From Mucilaginibacter sp. (GTDB lineage: Bacteria; Bacteroidota; Bacteroidia; Sphingobacteriales; Sphingobacteriaceae), in contig JAQBOV010000099.1 of assembly GCA_028287895.1 (NCBI GenBank), positions 1 to 36,145 of the forward strand: a DNA stretch of 36,145 nt, given 5' to 3'. Below are positions 31,953 to 36,145 of the stretch, in pieces (within the stretch, counting starts at the first letter, position 1; the number at the start of each line of letters is the position of its first letter). The translations under genes and the position numbers were made by a program. Below the pieces are notes generated by a model. That model did no database searches, was not told the origin of the DNA, and worked only from the letters and a program-made list of their open reading frames with translations.

Positions 31953-32734
31953 TCGAAACAAAAAAAACAGTTAAGGAGCCACGCATTACCCTTGTCGGAG
32001 CCGGCCCTGGCGATGCTGAGCTGATCACCATAAAAGGCATCAAGGCACTTAAAACAGCTGATGTTGTACTGTATGATGCATTGGTAAACGAAGACCTGCT
32101 GGAATTTGCACCTGAACATGCTACCAAAGTGTATGTGGGTAAACGCTCTGGGGATCACTCCTTTTCACAAGATGCGATCAATAAATTAATGATCGATTAT
32201 GCGCTCAATTACGGGCATGTCGTTCGCCTTAAAGGTGGCGATCCCTTTGTTTTTGGCCGTGGGTATGAGGAGTTGGATTATGCCGCTTCCTACAGCATCC
32301 CTGCCGAAGTAATTCCGGGAATTTCAAGTTCTATCGGTGTTCCTGGTATGCAGCATATACCTGTTACGCATCGCGGATTAAGTGAAAGCTTTTGGGTGGT
32401 TACCGGAACCACTGCCGACGGGAAAGTATCCGACGATGTTTACCAAGCCGCCCGTACCAAGGCTACCATCGTAGTGTTGATGGGCATTCATAAGCTGGCG
32501 GAGATCACTGAAATATTTAAAAAAGAAGGTAAACACCGGCTACCGGTTGCCGTAATTCAAAGCGGAACAACTGAGAATGAAAAAGTGGCCGTTGGTATTA
32601 TGGATACGATTATTGAAATTGTTGAAGAAAAAAAGATAACATCGCCTGCGCTGATCATTATTGGTGAGGTAGTATCGTTACACCCCATGTTTCAACCTAT
32701 CAGGGAATTTTATGACATTATTGCCCAGGAATAA
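31949..32734 (+). CDS. cobA: Uroporphyrinogen-III C-methyltransferase
   Basis: A 261-residue SAM-dependent methyltransferase making precorrin-2, the first siroheme step. The order is LVGAGPGDAELITIKGI, DVVLYDALV, VRLKGGDPFVFGRG (36-residue spacing typical), EVIPGISSSIGVPGMQHIPVTHRG and VVLMGIHKL; ends SLHPMF. It overlaps the sulfite reductase stop (ATGA) and is overlapped by the next gene by 23 bp. Cytosolic. Confidence 0.94.
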   Translation: MIETKKTVKEPRITLVGAGPGDAELITIKGIKALKTADVVLYDALVNEDLLEFAPEHATKVYVGKRSGDHSFSQDAINKLMIDYALNYGHVVRLKGGDPFVFGRGYEELDYAASYSIPAEVIPGISSSIGVPGMQHIPVTHRGLSESFWVVTGTTADGKVSDDVYQAARTKATIVVLMGIHKLAEITEIFKKEGKHRLPVAVIQSGTTENEKVAVGIMDTIIEIVEEKKITSPALIIIGEVVSLHPMFQPIREFYDIIAQE

Positions 32735-34220
32735 TGGTTTAACCACGATCCAGTACAAAAAAACGGAAGGCAATCAGCTTTTCCCGATTTTTTTGAAACT
32801 GAACGATTTGCACACGGTACTGATCGGTGCGGGTAACGTTGGTTTGGAAAAGCTGACAGCTATCCTCAGCAACAGTCCGCTGGCAAGGGTGACCGTTGTT
32901 GCCAAAATATTCTCGCCCCAAGTGCATGCCCTGGCGGCAGGATATCAAGGAGTGACAATAATTCAAAAACCTTTTGTAGATACTGATCTTGATAATGCAG
33001 ATATAGTGGTTGCCGCCACAAATGATAATGATTTAAATGCCTATATCAGGAATTCGGCTCACGAACGTAAACTCTTAGTTAATGTAGCTGATCAACCTGC
33101 CCTTTGTGATTTTTACCTTGGTTCAATTGTTCAAAAAGGCGACCTGAAAGTCGCTATATCAACTAACGGTAAATCGCCTACGATAGCCAAACGTTTAAAA
33201 GAGGTTTTAAATGAAGGCCTGCCCGGGGAGCTGGATACTACCTTACAGCAAATGAGTGAATTAAGAAATTCACTTTCGGGCGATTTTGCCTACAAGGTTA
33301 AAACGCTGAATGCAGTTACTTCGGTACTGGTTGAGAAAAAAGCTGAAAGTAATAAAAACCTGATATGGCTGATATGGGGTGCCATTGTATTAGCTTTCGG
33401 CATTGCTTTTTTTACTTTGTGGAGTAAAGAGCCCGATTTTCGGATATATGTGCAGGGTATCAATCCGCTGTTTTATTATTTCCTGGCCGCTGGTTTTGTT
33501 TTTGCTATGGTCGATGGTGCTATCGGTATGTCATACGGGGTGACTTCAACCACATTTTCTTTGTCGATGGGTATTCCCCCTGCCTCGGCAAGTATGGGTG
33601 TACACCTTTCTGAAATAATGAGCAACGGTATAGCCGGATGGATGCATTACCGCATGGGTAATATCAATTGGAAAATGTTCAAGCTGTTGCTGATTCCGGG
33701 TATTATAGGTGCCGTATCGGGCGCTTATATTCTATCGTCCCTCGAGCATTATAGCCAGTATACCAAACCATTTGTATCCCTGTATACACTGATATTAGGT
33801 ATCGTTATTTTTTCAAAGGCTCTGAAAACCGGGCAAAAAAGAACAAAAGCGAAAATTAAAAACATACCGCTGCTTGGTTTGGGTGGCGGTTTTATTGATG
33901 CTGTAGGTGGCGGCGGATGGGGATCTATCGTATTGTCAACGCTTATTGCGGGCGGGCGACATCCAAGGTTCTCATTAGGAACAGTAAAATTATCGCGGTT
34001 TTTTATCGCCCTGATGAGTTCCTTAACGTTTATTACCATGTTAAGCGGTGCACGCTGGCAAGCAGTTTCCGGCCTGGTTATCGGAAGTGCATTGGCATCG
34101 CCTATTGCAGCCAAAATATCCAACAGGATATCGGCTAAGGCTATTATGATGTCGGTAGCGGTGATCGTTATATTGATCAGTTTAAAAAGCATTATTAATT
34201 TCTTGATCAAGATTGTATAA
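32712..34220 (+). CDS. Siroheme synthase (precorrin-2 dehydrogenase/ferrochelatase) fused to TSUP (TauE/SafE) permease
   Basis: 502 residues. Residues 22-200 are the CysG N-terminal module: FPIFLKLNDLHTVLIGAGNVGLEKL (NAD-binding glycines), AATNDNDLNAYI (101-112; the catalytic Asp region, one of two Asp replaced by Asn) and FYLGSIVQKGDLKVAIST with the conserved Ser. It would turn precorrin-2 into siroheme. From residue 216 on, about eight or nine hydrophobic segments follow, with TSUP features GMSYGVTSTTFSLSMGIPPASASMG and GGGFIDAVGGGGWGSIVLSTL. TSUP proteins move sulfite, sulfate or organosulfur anions; here sulfate or sulfite uptake/export is inferred from the operon. The start lies inside cobA; no later ATG keeps the N-terminal module. 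Confidence 0.88.
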   Translation: MTLLPRNNGLTTIQYKKTEGNQLFPIFLKLNDLHTVLIGAGNVGLEKLTAILSNSPLARVTVVAKIFSPQVHALAAGYQGVTIIQKPFVDTDLDNADIVVAATNDNDLNAYIRNSAHERKLLVNVADQPALCDFYLGSIVQKGDLKVAISTNGKSPTIAKRLKEVLNEGLPGELDTTLQQMSELRNSLSGDFAYKVKTLNAVTSVLVEKKAESNKNLIWLIWGAIVLAFGIAFFTLWSKEPDFRIYVQGINPLFYYFLAAGFVFAMVDGAIGMSYGVTSTTFSLSMGIPPASASMGVHLSEIMSNGIAGWMHYRMGNINWKMFKLLLIPGIIGAVSGAYILSSLEHYSQYTKPFVSLYTLILGIVIFSKALKTGQKRTKAKIKNIPLLGLGGGFIDAVGGGGWGSIVLSTLIAGGRHPRFSLGTVKLSRFFIALMSSLTFITMLSGARWQAVSGLVIGSALASPIAAKISNRISAKAIMMSVAVIVILISLKSIINFLIKIV

Positions 34221-34925
34221 ATGAACCCGATAGAACATATAAAACAAGAAGCTCAGGGACTTGGACCGGTAGAAGCATTAGCTTTACTGGCACATAAATT
34301 TCCTGGACAGATCGTATTTTCAACCAGTTTTGGGTGGGAAGATCAGGCGATCACTCACATGATCTTTACGGGTAACCTTCCTATCAGGATATTTACGCTC
34401 GAAACCGGGCGCCTTTTCCCTGAAACCTATTATGTATGGAACCGTACGATGGAGATGTACGGAAAGCCGATACATGCCTATTATCCTAACCATGAATTAT
34501 TGGAGCAAATGGTAAATGCCAAAGGCCCGAATAGCTTTTATGAGTCGGTTGAGAACAGGAAAGAGTGCTGCGGTATCCGCAAGGTAGAACCATTAAAGCG
34601 TGCGCTTGCGGGTAATAAATGCTGGATTACGGGCATACGTGCTGAGCAATCGGTTAATCGCCAGTTTATGGAGAATACGGAGTGGGATGAACAAAATAAT
34701 TTGATTAAATTTCACCCTATTTATAACTGGACGCTTGAGCAGGTAAAAGAATACATCAGCGCGAATAATATACCTTATAATGCATTGCATGACAGGGGCT
34801 TCCCCAGTATTGGCTGTGCACCTTGCACCAGGGCGGTTCAACCCGGTGAGGATTTCAGGGCAGGCCGCTGGTGGTGGGAAGACCAATCAAAAAAAGAATG
34901 CGGGTTGCATGAAGTACATAAATAA
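34221..34925 (+). CDS. cysH: Adenylyl-sulfate/PAPS reductase CysH
   Basis: A 234-residue thioredoxin-dependent reductase giving sulfite. FSTSFGWEDQ (33-42) is the PP-loop variant; CCGIRK (Cys116, 117), GCAPC (Cys199, 202) form the [4Fe-4S] set typical of APS reductases, and the C-terminal KKECGLH holds the catalytic Cys227. The four cluster Cys suggest that APS, rather than PAPS, is used, consistent with the absence of a CysC kinase in view. The start ATG follows the previous stop directly. Confidence 0.93.
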   Translation: MNPIEHIKQEAQGLGPVEALALLAHKFPGQIVFSTSFGWEDQAITHMIFTGNLPIRIFTLETGRLFPETYYVWNRTMEMYGKPIHAYYPNHELLEQMVNAKGPNSFYESVENRKECCGIRKVEPLKRALAGNKCWITGIRAEQSVNRQFMENTEWDEQNNLIKFHPIYNWTLEQVKEYISANNIPYNALHDRGFPSIGCAPCTRAVQPGEDFRAGRWWWEDQSKKECGLHEVHK

Positions 34926-34929
34926 ATTT

Positions 34930-34996
34930 GAATTACTGAATTATAGAATTACTGATTAATATTCTATAATTCAAGAACTCAATAATTCTATAATTA
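34930..34996. repeat. AT-rich inverted and direct repeats between cysH and cysD
   Basis: GAATTATAGAAT (34938-34949) and ATTCTATAATTC (34961-34972) are a perfect 12-bp inverted repeat with an 11-nt loop; AATTCTATAATTA recurs near 34984. GAATTACTGA occurs twice (34930-34939, 34946-34955). No T run follows, so it is not a normal terminator; mRNA processing or a mobile repeat remnant is possible. Confidence 0.6.
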
Positions 34997-35002
34997 ATAA
35001 GG

Positions 35003-35911
35003 ATGAGTAATAAGCGAGCTTTGGATTATTTAGATCAGTTAGAGGCGGAAGCCATTTATATCTTAAGGGAGGTAGCCGGGCAATTTGAAAAACCAGCCCT
35101 GCTTTTTTCCGGAGGTAAGGATTCTATAACTCTTGTGCGATTAGCTGAAAAGGCTTTTCGTCCCGGTAAGTTTCCGTTCCCGTTAGTACATATTGATACC
35201 GGCCACAATTTTCAGGAAACCATAGATTATCGCGATGCCATGATCAGGCGTATTGGTGAAAAACTGATCGTAGGTTATGTACAGGATGATATAGATCAGG
35301 GTAAAGTGGTGGAACAAAAAGGGAAAAACGCAAGCCGCAATGCATTACAAACCGTTACCCTGCTTAATACCATCGCAAAACACCAGTTTGACGCCTGTAT
35401 AGGCGGCGCACGTCGTGATGAGGAAAAAGCCCGCGCCAAGGAACGTATATTTTCTGTGCGTGACGAATTTGGCCAATGGGACCCAAAACGCCAGCGTCCC
35501 GAATTATGGAATATTTATAACGGTAAAATTCATAAAGGAGAAAATGTAAGGGTATTTCCTATCAGTAACTGGACCGAACTGGATGTTTGGAACTATATCC
35601 GCAGGGAAAAGATCGAACTGCCTACTATTTATTTTGCTCATGAGCGTGAGGTAATAACCCGAAATGGTCAGCTAATGGCAGCCTCACCGTTTTTAAATAT
35701 GGATGATGAAGATATAACCGAGCGTCGTAATGTGCGTTTCCGTACCGTTGGTGACATGACCTGTACGGCGGCTGTAGAATCTTATGCATTTGAGATAGAT
35801 GATATAATTGACGAAATAAGCGCTTCTAAAATAAGCGAGCGCGGTGCCCGGATGGATGATAAAGTGTCCGAAGCTGCAATGGAAGACCGTAAGAAAGGTG
35901 GATACTTTTAA
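35003..35911 (+). CDS. cysD: Sulfate adenylyltransferase small subunit CysD
   Basis: A 302-residue PP-loop ATP sulfurylase subunit that activates sulfate to APS together with CysN. The PP-loop is [12 protein letters not shown] (Ser-Gly-Gly-Lys-Asp-Ser at 36-41); later [23 protein letters not shown] and [29 protein letters not shown] match CysD. The length is normal. The RBS AAGGATG overlaps the start region. Followed two bases later by cysN. Confidence 0.96.
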   Translation: MSNKRALDYLDQLEAEAIYILREVAGQFEKPALLFSGGKDSITLVRLAEKAFRPGKFPFPLVHIDTGHNFQETIDYRDAMIRRIGEKLIVGYVQDDIDQGKVVEQKGKNASRNALQTVTLLNTIAKHQFDACIGGARRDEEKARAKERIFSVRDEFGQWDPKRQRPELWNIYNGKIHKGENVRVFPISNWTELDVWNYIRREKIELPTIYFAHEREVITRNGQLMAASPFLNMDDEDITERRNVRFRTVGDMTCTAAVESYAFEIDDIIDEISASKISERGARMDDKVSEAAMEDRKKGGYF

Positions 35912-35913
35912 TC

Positions 35914-36145
35914 ATGGATATACTAAAATTTTTAACAGCAGGCAGTGTTGATGACGGTAAAAGTACCCTTATAGGGCGCTTGCTTTATGACAGCGAGGCC
36001 ATTCTGGCTGATCAATTAGAGGCACTACACGCTTCAAACCGCAAAAACGACGACGGCAGCATCGACCTTGCCATTTTAACGGACGGATTAAAAGCCGAAC
36101 GTGAACAAGGCATCACCATTGATGTAGCGTATAAATACTTTCAAA
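35914..36145 (+). CDS. cysN: Sulfate adenylyltransferase large subunit CysN (5' part)
   Basis: The first 77 residues are visible before the window ends. The GTP-binding P-loop is [18 protein letters not shown], and [20 protein letters not shown] is the switch-I/G2 region of CysN/EF-Tu-like GTPases. It provides GTP-driven activation of CysD. Whether a CysC domain is fused at the C-terminus is outside the window. Confidence 0.95.
   Translation, partial: MDILKFLTAGSVDDGKSTLIGRLLYDSEAILADQLEALHASNRKNDDGSIDLAILTDGLKAEREQGITIDVAYKYFQ

Noticed and set aside
31691..32158. 155-codon minus-strand frame across sulfite reductase and cobA
   Set aside because: Antisense shadow; no motif.
33749..34210. 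153-codon minus-strand frame in the TSUP domain
   Set aside because: Antisense shadow of a transmembrane coding region.
34930..34996. CRISPR-like repeats before cysD
   Set aside because: The units are short, partly inverted and not regularly spaced; no cas genes.

Overview
The window looks like a chromosomal segment of a Bacteroidota bacterium, most plausibly Sphingobacteriaceae (Mucilaginibacter/Pedobacter-like). This rests on protein character (SusD-era exported sugar enzymes, DUF1080, ThuA-like and GMC proteins, a HEPN-fused sulfite reductase), moderate-to-low GC, weak Shine-Dalgarno sequences and repeated -7 elements of the TANNTTTG type. The genus is inferred, not proven. No rRNA, tRNA, insertion sequence, CRISPR array or phage gene was seen.

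Layout. (1) 1-3640: a divergent pair, a partial gamma-glutamylcyclotransferase-like gene (-) and a glutamine-synthetase-like ligase (+), the latter followed by an APH-like kinase and a HAD protein; a terminator closes the set. (2) 3737-6017: exported glycoside hydrolase plus lipoprotein aldose 1-epimerase. (3) 6147-12305: molybdenum cofactor (Moco) synthesis: moaA, moeA, moaC, MobB-like/mobA fusion and moeB-rhodanese on +, facing moaE and moaD on -. moaD/moaE lie downstream of a Rieske oxygenase and an APC permease (12328-14854). (4) 14892-19490: small stress and regulatory genes (lipoprotein, DinB, Crp/Fnr regulator, mhqD/mhqO-like pair, pentapeptide repeat protein). (5) 19606-27091: a minus-strand sugar locus with GH20, ThuA-like, GMC oxidoreductase, two-domain DUF1080 and Gfo/Idh/MocA proteins, the signature of 3-keto-sugar chemistry. 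(6) 27396-29529: a YcbX/mARC-like MOSC protein (a likely Moco user), a small ORF, a SelT/SelW-like protein and an Rrf2 regulator. (7) 29650-36145: an assimilatory sulfate reduction operon, in order: sulfite reductase-HEPN, CobA, siroheme synthase-TSUP permease fusion, CysH, CysD, CysN (cut by the window end).

How they fit. The sulfate operon makes its own siroheme next to the enzyme that needs it and carries a membrane transporter fused to the siroheme synthase. It is preceded by a leader with a near-perfect intrinsic terminator directly before the first gene and a 20-bp AT palindrome at the promoter, beside an Rrf2 regulator with four cysteines. The Moco genes would supply the YcbX/mARC-like protein; no mogA/moaB or larger molybdoenzyme is visible.

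Most notable: the attenuator-like sulfate leader and its palindrome, the siroheme synthase-TSUP and sulfite reductase-HEPN fusions, the gamma-glutamyl ligase/kinase/HAD/cyclotransferase module, and two decayed genes missed by simple ORF calling: a GxxExxY-family relic between moeA and moaC, and a YjdI-type iron-sulfur protein relic beside the Rieske gene.
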